Source: an uncultured Muribaculum sp.
GTDB taxonomy: Bacteria; Bacteroidota; Bacteroidia; Bacteroidales; Muribaculaceae
Reading direction: 5' to 3'
NCBI GenBank assembly: GCA_910587665.1
Contig: CAJUMZ010000002.1
Coordinates: 124,001-188,000 of the forward strand
DNA: 64,000 nt
In this document: positions 35,338-43,811 of the stretch, one piece after another
Layout: every line of letters starts with the position of its first letter
Numbering within the stretch: the stretch's first letter is position 1
The notes under the pieces: generated by a model
The model's database searches: none
Told to the model about the DNA's origin: nothing
What the model saw: the letters and a program-made list of their open reading frames with translations, nothing else
Translations under genes and position numbers: made by a program

Positions 35338-36095
35338 TTTCGAGAAGATTTACCGCGTTGACACTCGGAGTGTCACTGACACTGCTGCTTACATCGTCAA
35401 CCACGATACTGTTTATAGGCGACTCTATAACCGACGGGAACTGGGGAAATCCCGTCGGTTATCCCTGCCCGGTAGAAAACCGGTCGCTGACCGACATGAA
35501 CCATATCTACGGACACGGCTATGTGTTTCTCATCGCAAGCGACTATGAAAGCCGGGAGCCGTGTCGCGACCGACACTTCATAAATCGCGGCATAAGCGGC
35601 AACACGCTTTCCGACCTTGAGGCGCGATGGAAGAATGACGTGATCGACAACCGCCCCGACATTGTGTCAATACTGATTGGCACTAACGATGTACACTATT
35701 GGCTTGACGGCGACAAAAAAGATGCGTTCGACTATGCCGGTTGGGAAAAACACTACCGCAGCCTGCTTGACACAACCCTTGACTCGCTACCTGATGTAAA
35801 GTTTGTAATCGGGGCGCCCTTTACAGCTCCGTCGGGTTGGGTGGCAAAACGTGACGATTTCCACGAGCGAAAAGATATGATAGCCCGGCTCGACAGCATA
35901 ACCGCACGCATCGCAGCCGATTACAATGCCACCTACCTCCCTTATGACAGCCTCTTTCACGAGTTACAGTCGCTCCCGAATCTGCCCGACGATTACTGGA
36001 TATGGGACGGCATACACCCCACCCCGGCAGGACACCGCCGCATCGCCGACCTCTGGCTCCGCTCCGTCTCCCTCCCGCCCTGCAATCCCCAATAA
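35334..36095 (+). CDS. SGNH/GDSL-family hydrolase
   Basis: A 253-residue exported hydrolase. After a signal-like hydrophobic segment come the family blocks: FIGDSITDG (nucleophile Ser, about residue 31), GISGNTLSDL, LIGTNDVHYWL and DGIHPTPAGH (catalytic Asp and His). Such enzymes are esterases or deacetylases, often on carbohydrates. The start codon overlaps the macroglobulin stop (ATGA), so the two are translated together. The substrate is not known. Confidence 0.9.
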   Translation: MISRRFTALTLGVSLTLLLTSSTTILFIGDSITDGNWGNPVGYPCPVENRSLTDMNHIYGHGYVFLIASDYESREPCRDRHFINRGISGNTLSDLEARWKNDVIDNRPDIVSILIGTNDVHYWLDGDKKDAFDYAGWEKHYRSLLDTTLDSLPDVKFVIGAPFTAPSGWVAKRDDFHERKDMIARLDSITARIAADYNATYLPYDSLFHELQSLPNLPDDYWIWDGIHPTPAGHRRIADLWLRSVSLPPCNPQ

Positions 36096-36124
36096 AAAGT
36101 GATGGGAATGTGAGCATTTTTGAG

Positions 36125-36132
36125 TAATTTTG
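36125..36132 (+). promoter_or_regulatory. -7 box for the biotin operon
   Basis: TAATTTTG lies 21 bases before the bioF ATG at 36153. A TTG at 36120 that would lengthen bioF lies upstream of the transcript start and is rejected. Confidence 0.5.
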
Positions 36133-36152
36133 CATTGCATTATCATATAGCG

Positions 36153-37271
36153 ATGGCGAGTTACGAAGAAATACTTAACCGACTTGAAGCCGAAGGCAAC
36201 CTGCGCGCGATTCCGGCATCCACTGAAGGGAAAATCGTGGATTTCTCCACCAACGACTACATGGGTCTTGCCGAGCGCACAGACCTCCGCGAGAAATTTT
36301 TCAACCTCGAAGAGCACAGGCTGTTACCAATGAGTTCGTCAGCATCAAGGCTTCTTGCATCATGCCAGACTGAGCATAACCGACTTGAGCAGACGATTGA
36401 AGAGCTTTACGGGCGTCCCGCGCTACTGTTTAACAGCGGCTACCATGCCAATACCGGCATAATCCCGGCTCTCGCCGAGGGCAACACGCTCATCGTTGCC
36501 GACAAACTGAGTCACGCCAGCATAATCGACGGCATGGTATTGTCACGGACAAAATTCACGCGATTTCCCCACAATGACTACGACAGGCTCGAGCGCATCA
36601 TAAATGATGCCGAGGGAAAATATGAGCGCATACTTATCGTGACTGAATCAGTGTTCAGTATGGATGGTGACCGCTCCGACATCGCTCGTCTTGCCGACAT
36701 AAAGCGACGACACGAAAACACTATGCTGTATGTCGACGAGGCACACGCCTTCGGCGTCGAAGGGAAATATGGACTCGGACTGTCACATGACTCACCGGCA
36801 TTCCAAGATGTCGATGTGGTAATCGGCACATTCGGCAAAGCGGCTGCATCTGCGGGAGCGTTCGCGTCAGTTACATCGACAGTAAAAAATTACCTCATCA
36901 ACAGAGCCCGCAGCTTCATATTCTCCACCGCCCTTCCTCCCATGACCTCGGCATGGACGCGCTTCATGGTCGAGACGCTGACGGAAATGGAAAATGAGCG
37001 ACGCCATTTGCGCCACCTCTCACAGCTCCTCCATGTCGCACTCCATATAAATGGCGGAGAGCCAAGCCATATCGCGCCTCTAATCACCGGTGACTCGCGC
37101 CAGGCGGTAGAGCTATCCGGGAAGTTAAAAGCACTCGGATACAAGGCTTTGCCCATCCGTACCCCGACAGTCCCTGCCGGTACGGAACGACTCCGGTTCA
37201 GCCTCAGTGCCTCAATGACTGACCGCGACATAACCGGACTTGGAAACGCCATAACATCACTCATGTCATGA
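36153..37271 (+). CDS. bioF: 8-amino-7-oxononanoate synthase
   Basis: A 372-residue PLP enzyme of the alpha-oxoamine synthase family. It shows FSTNDYMGLA, the substrate loop SSSASRLL, LYVDEAHAFGVEG (PLP-binding Asp and His) and IGTFGKAAASAGAF (the Schiff-base Lys). It joins pimeloyl-ACP and alanine to make KAPA, the first committed biotin step after pimeloyl synthesis. A related KBL function is less likely, because its 3' end overlaps the BioG-BioC fusion gene by 4 bases (ATGA). The start was chosen after the promoter. Confidence 0.92.
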   Translation: MASYEEILNRLEAEGNLRAIPASTEGKIVDFSTNDYMGLAERTDLREKFFNLEEHRLLPMSSSASRLLASCQTEHNRLEQTIEELYGRPALLFNSGYHANTGIIPALAEGNTLIVADKLSHASIIDGMVLSRTKFTRFPHNDYDRLERIINDAEGKYERILIVTESVFSMDGDRSDIARLADIKRRHENTMLYVDEAHAFGVEGKYGLGLSHDSPAFQDVDVVIGTFGKAAASAGAFASVTSTVKNYLINRARSFIFSTALPPMTSAWTRFMVETLTEMENERRHLRHLSQLLHVALHINGGEPSHIAPLITGDSRQAVELSGKLKALGYKALPIRTPTVPAGTERLRFSLSASMTDRDITGLGNAITSLMS

Positions 37272-38641
37272 AACAGGAGTTTACAGTAAACGAAGGCAAC
37301 AGAAAGCTGATAATCATATTTGCCGGATGGGGAATGGATGCGTCTCCGTTCCGCCACCTGAGGCTTGACGGGCACGACATAGCCGTGGTGTGGGATTACC
37401 GCGACATGACACTTGACTCAACTCCGTTCCGCAAATATTCCGACATATACCTGTTTGCATGGTCATTCGGTGTATATGTTGCCGCGCGTACCCTTGCCTC
37501 CGGAACGTTAAATCCGACCATAAAGGTTGCAGTCAACGGCTCGCTAAACCCCATCGACGACAACGAAGGCATACCCGAAGCGATATTTCGCGGCACGCTC
37601 GACAACCTGTCGGAACGCAACCTTGACAAATTTTACCGCAGGATGTGTAAGGATGCAGCCTCATATGCCGCATTTAAAGCGGATATGCCATGTCGCGACA
37701 TCGCGGGACTCAAAGATGAATTACAAGCTATTGCCGACATGTCGGCCGACAAGGATGCGGACATATCAGTTGACTGGGATCGCGCCATTATAGCCGGCAA
37801 TGACAGGATATTTCCCCCCGACAACCTCCGACGAGCCTGGAGCTACCTGCCCAGGACACGAAAGATAGCCGACGGCGGTCACCTGCCCGACTGGCAATCA
37901 CTGATAGAGCAGGAAATAATTGACAAAAGCCTTGTAGCGCAACGGTTTTCACGCAGCGCATCGACCTACGATGACAATGCCGATGTACAACGCCACATAG
38001 CGGAAAAACTCTGGGAGCTTTGGCGCGACGCCACCGAAAACCCTCCACTATCAATACTCGAGGCAGGCTATGGCACGGGAATGCTCACGCGACTTTACAC
38101 CTCACATTGGCATCCCTACCGGATAAGCCTGTGGGATCTCGCTCCTATAGATATTGAACTGCCCGAAGCCGGCGAAATCATTGCCGGCGACGCGGAAGAG
38201 CTTATACGCCTCATGCCGGAAGATTATTACGAAGCGATAGCCTCGGCTTCGGCAATGCAATGGTTTGACTCTCCCGAACGATGGCTCCAAAACGCGGCAC
38301 TCACACTTGCCGACGGCGGCATTATTGCCATATCGACTTTCGGACCCGACAACATGCGGGAACTGACCTCCGTGACCCGGCTACCGCTCCGCTATTACAC
38401 GACCGACGAGCTATCTTCCATGATACCTGACGGATGCAATATCATCACAATGGAAGAAGAGCGCATCGTAAAGAATTTCGATTCTCCACGCGAGGTATTG
38501 AACCATCTGAAACTAACCGGTGTCAACGCCATGCGACGCCACGGCACAAATATCCGGGACATCCTGTCGCGCTATCCGCTGACCGATGGGAAAGCCACCC
38601 TAACCTACCATCCAATCTACCTAATCATCAAAAAAGTATGA
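37268..38641 (+). CDS. bioC: BioG-BioC fusion (pimeloyl-ACP methyl ester esterase and malonyl-ACP methyltransferase)
   Basis: A 457-residue two-domain enzyme. Residues 1-215 are a DUF452/BioG alpha/beta hydrolase (IIIFAGWGMDASPF, nucleophile Ser in FAWSFGVYVA, late His in DGGHLPDW). Residues 222-457 are a BioC methyltransferase (AQRFSRSASTYDDNADVQ start, SAM motif LEAGYGTGMLTR near 260, AMQWFDSPERWL). BioC methylates malonyl-ACP to disguise it for fatty acid elongation; BioG removes the methyl ester at the end. Having both activities in one chain ties entry and exit of the pimeloyl route. It overlaps bioF and bioD by ATGA junctions. Confidence 0.92.
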   Translation: MKQEFTVNEGNRKLIIIFAGWGMDASPFRHLRLDGHDIAVVWDYRDMTLDSTPFRKYSDIYLFAWSFGVYVAARTLASGTLNPTIKVAVNGSLNPIDDNEGIPEAIFRGTLDNLSERNLDKFYRRMCKDAASYAAFKADMPCRDIAGLKDELQAIADMSADKDADISVDWDRAIIAGNDRIFPPDNLRRAWSYLPRTRKIADGGHLPDWQSLIEQEIIDKSLVAQRFSRSASTYDDNADVQRHIAEKLWELWRDATENPPLSILEAGYGTGMLTRLYTSHWHPYRISLWDLAPIDIELPEAGEIIAGDAEELIRLMPEDYYEAIASASAMQWFDSPERWLQNAALTLADGGIIAISTFGPDNMRELTSVTRLPLRYYTTDELSSMIPDGCNIITMEEERIVKNFDSPREVLNHLKLTGVNAMRRHGTNIRDILSRYPLTDGKATLTYHPIYLIIKKV

Positions 38642-39264
38642 GTGACGTAATCTTCATATCGGGCATTGACACCGATGCCGGTAAAACCTATGCGACCGCA
38701 TGGCTCGCCAACCGCCTTATGTCGCAAGGAGGGAAAGTTATCACACAAAAGTTTATCCAGACCGGCAACGACGGTTATTCAGAGGATATTGTAAAGCATC
38801 GCCAGCTGACGGGCACGGGCATGTTTCCCGAAGATAAGGATTTCACGACCGCACCGATAATATTCACCTATCCGGCGTCGGCACAACTTGCCGCCCGTAT
38901 TGACGGGAAAGAGATCGACCTTGACCTCATAAGGCGCAGCACCGAGACTCTTGCATCACGCTACGACCATGTGCTTATCGAAGGTGCGGGCGGACTCATG
39001 GTACCGATCACCGACGATTATTTCACTATCAATTACATAACCGACGAGCATCTTCCTCTGGCACTCGTCACCAATGGCTCTCTCGGATCCATCAACCACA
39101 CAATACTCTCACTCGAGGCTGTCAAAAACCGGGGAATAGAATTGCGCTACCTGCTTTACAATACATTTTTTGACAACGACACAACAATCTCTTCAGATAC
39201 CCAAGGCTTTTTGTCGCGATATATTTCCAAGCATTTTCCACAATGCAAGATGCTGATTTTTTAA
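38638..39264 (+). CDS. bioD: Dethiobiotin synthetase
   Basis: A 208-residue P-loop enzyme. The Walker A variant is ISGIDTDAGKTYATAWLA, the substrate loop is KFIQTGNDG, and the LIEGAGGLMVPITDDY segment is a BioD hallmark. It closes the ureido ring of DAPA with CO2 and ATP. The true start is the ATG at 38638, overlapping the bioC stop; a longer frame from 38434 would lie inside bioC. The next biotin gene, bioA, is at 58.3 kb. BioB was not found in the window. Confidence 0.94.
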   Translation: MSDVIFISGIDTDAGKTYATAWLANRLMSQGGKVITQKFIQTGNDGYSEDIVKHRQLTGTGMFPEDKDFTTAPIIFTYPASAQLAARIDGKEIDLDLIRRSTETLASRYDHVLIEGAGGLMVPITDDYFTINYITDEHLPLALVTNGSLGSINHTILSLEAVKNRGIELRYLLYNTFFDNDTTISSDTQGFLSRYISKHFPQCKMLIF

Positions 39265-39450
39265 CCCGACAAGTCATCGGCGAAATATAAATTACGTTAA
39301 AAATCAACTCCAAACGTTAAATTTAGATTCCGATAAAGCCAAGATACTCAACTTCTCACCGAAAATGCCTACCTTTACGTTGCTGAGATAACACATATCT
39401 ATCCAGAAACATTCAAGAGAAGTCGAGAAATCTTTATTATTAGAACCAAA

Positions 39451-40098
39451 ATGGATGTAAAAACTGTTGTATTGTCTATAACCAAGGAACAATTGGCATC
39501 TTTACCGACAGTCACATATCCCGGTCATATCGTGGTAGTGAATACGGTAGAGCAGGCTAAAAGTGCGCTTGAGACAATACGTAGATACCGAGTTGTCGGA
39601 TTCGACACGGAGACAAAACCATCCTTCAGGAAAGGACACACAAACCAGGTGGCACTCATCCAGATTTCTACAGGTGACTGCTGCTACCTTTTCCGCATCA
39701 ACAAGTTTGGCTTCACTCCCGAGCTCAAGCAGTTCATTGAAGATGACGACATTGTCAAAGTCGGTCTTTCATTGAAAGATGACTTTCACGTGCTAAACAA
39801 ACTCCACAAAATCTCCCCAAGCGCGTTTATCGACCTTCAGGATATGGTGAAGGATTTCTGTATACGCGACTGTAGCCTTCAGAAGATTTACGGAATCATA
39901 TTCAACGAGCGCATATCCAAGAGCCAACGGCTATCCAACTGGGAGGCGTCATTGCTGACAACCCCACAGCAAATCTATGCGTCAATCGACGCATGGGCAT
40001 GTATAAAGATCTATAACTATCTGACTTCCGGCGATTTCAATCCGGAAGATTCAGATTATATCTATACTCCAGTACCCGAGGACAATCATTCGGAATAG
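39451..40098 (+). CDS. 3'-5' exonuclease, RNase D/WRN-exo-like
   Basis: A 215-residue DEDD-family exonuclease. The ExoI motif is VVGFDTETKPSF (Asp and Glu, about residues 48-59), ExoII is KVGLSLKDDFHVL (Asp), and ExoIII is ASIDAWACIKIY with Asp in the DEDDy-like YxxxD spacing (QIYASIDAW). There is no HRDC domain, so it is like the short WRN-exonuclease-type proteins of Bacteroidetes and not a full RNase D. It may trim RNA or DNA 3' ends. The 187-base gap before it shows no clear promoter. Confidence 0.87.
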   Translation: MDVKTVVLSITKEQLASLPTVTYPGHIVVVNTVEQAKSALETIRRYRVVGFDTETKPSFRKGHTNQVALIQISTGDCCYLFRINKFGFTPELKQFIEDDDIVKVGLSLKDDFHVLNKLHKISPSAFIDLQDMVKDFCIRDCSLQKIYGIIFNERISKSQRLSNWEASLLTTPQQIYASIDAWACIKIYNYLTSGDFNPEDSDYIYTPVPEDNHSE

Positions 40099-40131
40099 AA
40101 ACAACCAAACCTGATAAAATACACTAAACCC

Positions 40132-40338
40132 ATGAAAAAATCGACTTACATACCACTATTACTGCTTGTATATCTCGGAGTCATGAGCTATATCGGCAGA
40201 GGTGAATTTTACGCCGGGAATTACCTATATTACTTTGGTATCATAGGCACAACACTGCTATGTATTATCCTGCTCCACTTCTTCATGAAGAAGCGTGACA
40301 AACTGCGCAAGCAGCGAGAAAACGACTCACGTCACTGA
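40132..40338 (+). CDS. Small two-pass membrane protein
   Basis: A 68-residue protein with two membrane segments (about residues 7-23 and 31-51, the second LYYFGIIGTTLLCIILLHFF) and a basic tail KKRDKLRKQRENDSRH. No family was recognised. It starts 33 bases after the exonuclease stop, so the two are probably co-transcribed. Its stop codon abuts the stop codon of the convergent outer-membrane gene with no bases between. Confidence 0.65.
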   Translation: MKKSTYIPLLLLVYLGVMSYIGRGEFYAGNYLYYFGIIGTTLLCIILLHFFMKKRDKLRKQRENDSRH

Positions 40339-41214
40339 TTATTCTTCCGATTCAGCCGCCACCTCCGCAGGCTTACGCTTGTGGAGAGGAAGTGTATAGC
40401 TTATCGACAGGGAGGCATTGAACGAAGACGTGCGTGCACCATAGCCGGGCACATACCATGGCTCGCCATAAGGAAGATTGCTCTGATGCACGACAGAGTG
40501 CATGCGCACATCCCAGCCAAGGTAAAAATTCTTAAAAATCATGACCTTCAATCCGACCACAGCCTCGACATAGCCTACAGTCGCACGCTGCGACGGAACG
40601 TTGATAATCACGTCGTCACCCCAATAGCCTTGGTTGACACGCACATCGGTCACCTCAAAGCTGAAATTACTGATGCCGTAACGCACACCGGCATATACTG
40701 AATAGGCCGGATCGGAATTATACAGGAAATTATAGTTGAGACCGATCTTGAAATAAGGTGCCACCGCCGATTTGTAGGTATAGTTGCCGTTGTCGGGCGT
40801 CATCTCAGCCTGTCCGAGCCCCGCCTCAACTATAGGCTTGAACCAGTTATGGATACTCAACTCACCCCAAAAGCCGACAAGCCCGTATTTCTGTCCAAAG
40901 CAACGCAGCAAGGGGTCCCATACATTGACACCAACCGAAACCGATTCAAAACGCGGATACACGAGTTTGGGCGCAGTAGTAAGTATCGTATCACGATATT
41001 CCACGCCCGATATTGTATCGACAAGCACGGTATGACCTGACACATCGGTCATCTCGACCACGCTCTCAGGCTTGCCGGTAGTGACTGTGTCGGTCACCGC
41101 CTGTGTAGTTCCTTTCGATTGAGGCTCCACCGGAGTAATACGGCGTTGCGCCGACACGCCCAACGCGGTCAGCAAAATCAGCAAAGTCAAGATATGGCGT
41201 ATAGCAGTATTCAT
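40339..41214 (-). CDS. DUF6048-type outer-membrane protein
   Basis: A 291-residue protein with a signal peptide (to about VSAQRR) and beta-barrel-like strands throughout the second half (YSVYAGVRYGISNFSFEVTDV, FYLGWDVRMHSVV, ASLSISYTLPLH). This matches the DUF6048 family, normally paired with DUF6452. The ATG at 41214 is used because it begins a clean signal peptide and overlaps the DUF6452 stop by ATGA; the longer frame runs back inside that gene. The role is unknown, but it is likely an outer-membrane protein. Confidence 0.8.
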   Translation of the reverse strand: MNTAIRHILTLLILLTALGVSAQRRITPVEPQSKGTTQAVTDTVTTGKPESVVEMTDVSGHTVLVDTISGVEYRDTILTTAPKLVYPRFESVSVGVNVWDPLLRCFGQKYGLVGFWGELSIHNWFKPIVEAGLGQAEMTPDNGNYTYKSAVAPYFKIGLNYNFLYNSDPAYSVYAGVRYGISNFSFEVTDVRVNQGYWGDDVIINVPSQRATVGYVEAVVGLKVMIFKNFYLGWDVRMHSVVHQSNLPYGEPWYVPGYGARTSSFNASLSISYTLPLHKRKPAEVAAESEE

Positions 41215-41711
41215 TCTGTCGGTTGCTGTGTACGGAAATATACTCTTATAGTCTCGACGTCGGCATTGGTCATGACATCGGTAAGCAATCCTACCGAGTC
41301 GACAAGGTGACGCGTATAAGAATAGTCGTCGATGCGGTAGCGATACATCGCCCCGCAATCCTTGGAAGCGAAATACGGGATGGGAGTATATTTGAACGTG
41401 ATGGTATCAAACAGCTCCGGGAAATTCAATGCTTCATCCTCATAGCGGATAAAGAAACTCGATTGACCGGCATCGGCACGAAAAGGCAGATAGACCTTAT
41501 CCACCGACTCTTTTTCGACCAACAGCGAGTCATTGGGAGCATCAACGCCACCAATAGACACGTTATTGACAGTAATGGCGGTAAGCTCTTCGTAGGAATA
41601 AAATCCGGCAAGCGGGATTGAACTTTTATTATCGGTACATCCCACTGAATTGCACGACTGCAACATCATTACAGCCACAGCAACCGCCAATATGTTCAAT
41701 ATTTTCCCCAT
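41211..41711 (-). CDS. DUF6452-type lipoprotein
   Basis: A 166-residue lipoprotein with lipobox LQSC (about Cys20) and a later Cys in GCTDNKSSIPLAGFYS. The rest is beta-rich (VYLPFRADAGQSSFFIRYEDE, TIRVYFRTQQ). It matches the DUF6452 family, encoded just before DUF6048 in Bacteroidales. Its stop overlaps the DUF6048 start (ATGA) and its start overlaps the end of the nitroreductase gene by 16 bases, so all three genes are one unit. The function is unknown. Confidence 0.8.
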   Translation of the reverse strand: MGKILNILAVAVAVMMLQSCNSVGCTDNKSSIPLAGFYSYEELTAITVNNVSIGGVDAPNDSLLVEKESVDKVYLPFRADAGQSSFFIRYEDEALNFPELFDTITFKYTPIPYFASKDCGAMYRYRIDDYSYTRHLVDSVGLLTDVMTNADVETIRVYFRTQQPTE

Positions 41712-42226
41712 TTCACTATCTCGTCAAGCGGCTTGCGGTTTTTCTCAGGCGCATGCGTGCCGTCAAGCGGATATCCCACCGGAATTATTGCGACAGGCTC
41801 CACGCCCTCAGGAAGACCGAGAGCCTCGGAAAGCAGGGCAGAGTCAAAGTTGCACACCCAGCAAGTGCCAAGTCCGAGCGTTGTCGCAGCGAGGCAAAGA
41901 TGCTCGACAGCAATCGACACATCGACATCTGTGTGATCCTTGCCGTCAAACGGGCGATGCCATGCCACATCATGCAATCCCAAAGCCACGATATAAACCG
42001 GAGCGGAGTTAAACCATTCCCGGTCATAGCTTTTCTGCACCGCATGGCGAAGTTCCGGAGTATCAATCACCAGAAATTTCCATGGTTGACGGTTGCAAGC
42101 CGACGGGGCGAGCCTCACGGCATCAAGCATGGCTATGAGAAGATCACGCGTCACGGGCTTGTCGGAATAGCCGCGGCATGAGTAACGGCGCTCGGAAAGG
42201 TTATAGAATTGAGGATATTGTTCCAT
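41696..42226 (-). CDS. Nitroreductase family protein
   Basis: A 176-residue FMN-dependent enzyme. It has RRYSCRGYSDKPVTRDLL near the start (FMN-binding Arg), APSACNRQPWKFLVI, and the C-terminal GLGTCWVCNFD and IIPVGYPLDG. It uses NAD(P)H to reduce nitro or quinone compounds; short forms like this are common in anaerobes. The start at MEQYPQF is taken in place of a longer frame that lacks family similarity. It is followed directly by DUF6452. Confidence 0.88.
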   Translation of the reverse strand: MEQYPQFYNLSERRYSCRGYSDKPVTRDLLIAMLDAVRLAPSACNRQPWKFLVIDTPELRHAVQKSYDREWFNSAPVYIVALGLHDVAWHRPFDGKDHTDVDVSIAVEHLCLAATTLGLGTCWVCNFDSALLSEALGLPEGVEPVAIIPVGYPLDGTHAPEKNRKPLDEIVKWGKY

Positions 42227-42239
42227 ATTGTATGTATTG

Positions 42240-43211
42240 CTATTTTTCAGGGATGAAAGAACCGATCTCTTCCTCGATCTCATACTCATTGCGTCGGTCG
42301 GAGTTGCGCACGATCAACTCACCGATAAATCCGGCGAGAAACAGCTGCGAACCGAGGAGCATCAGAGTAAGCGAGAGATAGAAATATGGCGAATCGGTCA
42401 CAAGTATATAGGGCAGACCGTGGTGCATGTTATACAGCTTGCCAAAGCCCACCACAGCAACAGCGATAAGTCCGAGGAAAAACATCAGGCTACCGAGCAG
42501 GCCGAAGAAATGCATCGGCTTCACACCGAAGCGCGAGGTAAACCACAAAGTGCCGAGGTCAAGATAGCCGTTGACAAAACGGTCGAGACCAAATTTCGTA
42601 GTACCGTATTTACGCGCCTGATGATGCACGATTTTCTCACCGATGCGGTTAAAACCCGCATTTTTGGCAAGATATGGTATATAACGGTGCATATCGCCAT
42701 ACACCTCGATATGCTTCACTACCTTGTTTCTGTAAGCCTTCAGCCCGCAATTGAAATCATGAAGGTTATGTATGCCGCTCACCCTGCGTGCCGTGGCATT
42801 GAAAAGCTTCGTAGGAATAGTCTTTGACAGGGGGTCGTAACGCTTCTGCTTCCAGCCCGACACGAGGTCATATTTCTCTTCCTTGATCATACGGAACAGC
42901 TCCGGGATCTCATCGGGACTATCCTGTAGATCGGCATCCATGGTGATCACAACATCACCCTGCGCGCGGGCAAACCCGGTGTTTAACGCAGGCGACTTTC
43001 CGTAGTTGCGACGGAAGCACACACCCTTCACATTCGGGTTATGCTCCTTCAGGCGCGATATCACCTCCCATGATTCATCGGTAGAGCCGTCGTTGACGAA
43101 GATTATCTCATAAGAAAATCCGTTTTCTTCCATCACTCTCGCTATCCAGCTTTCCAGCTCTGGAAGCGACTCGGCTTCATTATATAAAGGGACAACGACT
43201 GATATATCCAT
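42240..43211 (-). CDS. Family 2 glycosyltransferase, DPM1/ArnC-like, with two membrane helices
   Basis: A 323-residue GT-A enzyme starting MDISVVVPLYNEAESLPEL. The donor site is FVNDGSTDESW and the metal site is MDADLQDSPDE. Two C-terminal membrane segments (about residues 232-256 and 270-295) anchor it, as in bactoprenyl-phosphate glycosyltransferases of the ArnC/GtrB type. It probably loads a sugar onto a polyprenyl phosphate. It follows the DUF4199 gene by 10 bases on the same strand, and the nitroreductase lies 13 bases further on. Confidence 0.9.
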   Translation of the reverse strand: MDISVVVPLYNEAESLPELESWIARVMEENGFSYEIIFVNDGSTDESWEVISRLKEHNPNVKGVCFRRNYGKSPALNTGFARAQGDVVITMDADLQDSPDEIPELFRMIKEEKYDLVSGWKQKRYDPLSKTIPTKLFNATARRVSGIHNLHDFNCGLKAYRNKVVKHIEVYGDMHRYIPYLAKNAGFNRIGEKIVHHQARKYGTTKFGLDRFVNGYLDLGTLWFTSRFGVKPMHFFGLLGSLMFFLGLIAVAVVGFGKLYNMHHGLPYILVTDSPYFYLSLTLMLLGSQLFLAGFIGELIVRNSDRRNEYEIEEEIGSFIPEK

Positions 43212-43221
43212 TGACTTTCTG

Positions 43222-43773
43222 TTAGTTTGCTCGTTTTTTTCCGTAACCTCTCGCCTGCACAAGGAGCGACATCAGCATTGACAATATCGAGCCGGAAAAC
43301 ACGATAAGCCAGAGCATGTCGATGGCAAGGTTGATAGGAGTCGGAATAAGATGCTGCTCCTTAGCCCTTACAAGCATGTCGGAAAGCTCTTTACCGCGCT
43401 CCCAGTCGGCACTGCCGTAAAGTTCGATCATCATGTCGACCTGCCCGTAGAGATATCCGGGATTAATCCATGTCATATAAGCGACCGACACCAGGGAAGA
43501 TATCAGTCCGCCAAAGAAGAAGATTGCAATGCCCTCCATCCAAAGGGATGAGAATATAGTCTTTCCATAATCGGCAACATAGCTCTTACGCAGCATGACG
43601 TATATCACCACGGGAACACCCGCCATCATCACAAGCGACAAAAGACTAAGCACCGGGATAGACAGTGAATGGGCTATCGCAAAATACAGCACACTCAGAT
43701 ACACGCCAAAAGCGACACCGTAACGGGCGCCGCGACTATATGGCGATTGATTTGTAAGCTTCGTACTGCTCAT
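43222..43773 (-). CDS. DUF4199 membrane protein
   Basis: A 183-residue protein with four membrane segments in the DUF4199 layout, the pattern being two helices near the start (YGVAFGVYLSVLYFAIAHSL and LLSLVMMAGVPVVIYVML), one in the middle and one at the end (MLWLIVFSGSILSMLMSLLV). DUF4199 genes often precede a family 2 glycosyltransferase, as here. The ATG at 43773 is used; an upstream TTG overlaps the previous gene. A TACCTTTG box (43787-43780) sits only 6 bases upstream of this ATG. The function is unknown. Confidence 0.82.
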   Translation of the reverse strand: MSSTKLTNQSPYSRGARYGVAFGVYLSVLYFAIAHSLSIPVLSLLSLVMMAGVPVVIYVMLRKSYVADYGKTIFSSLWMEGIAIFFFGGLISSLVSVAYMTWINPGYLYGQVDMMIELYGSADWERGKELSDMLVRAKEQHLIPTPINLAIDMLWLIVFSGSILSMLMSLLVQARGYGKKRAN

Positions 43774-43779
43774 ACCTTG

Positions 43780-43787
43780 CAAAGGTA
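43780..43787 (-). promoter_or_regulatory. Possible -7 box very close to the DUF4199 start
   Basis: TACCTTTG on the minus strand, 6 bases from the ATG. If used, the transcript would be nearly leaderless. No -33 box was seen, so it may be chance. Confidence 0.35.
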
Positions 43788-43811
43788 TAAAATAAAAACG
43801 AATTTTCAGGG

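Noticed and set aside
38434..38637. Long N-terminal extension of BioD
   Set aside because: It lies inside bioC in another frame; the ATG overlapping the bioC stop gives the normal BioD length.
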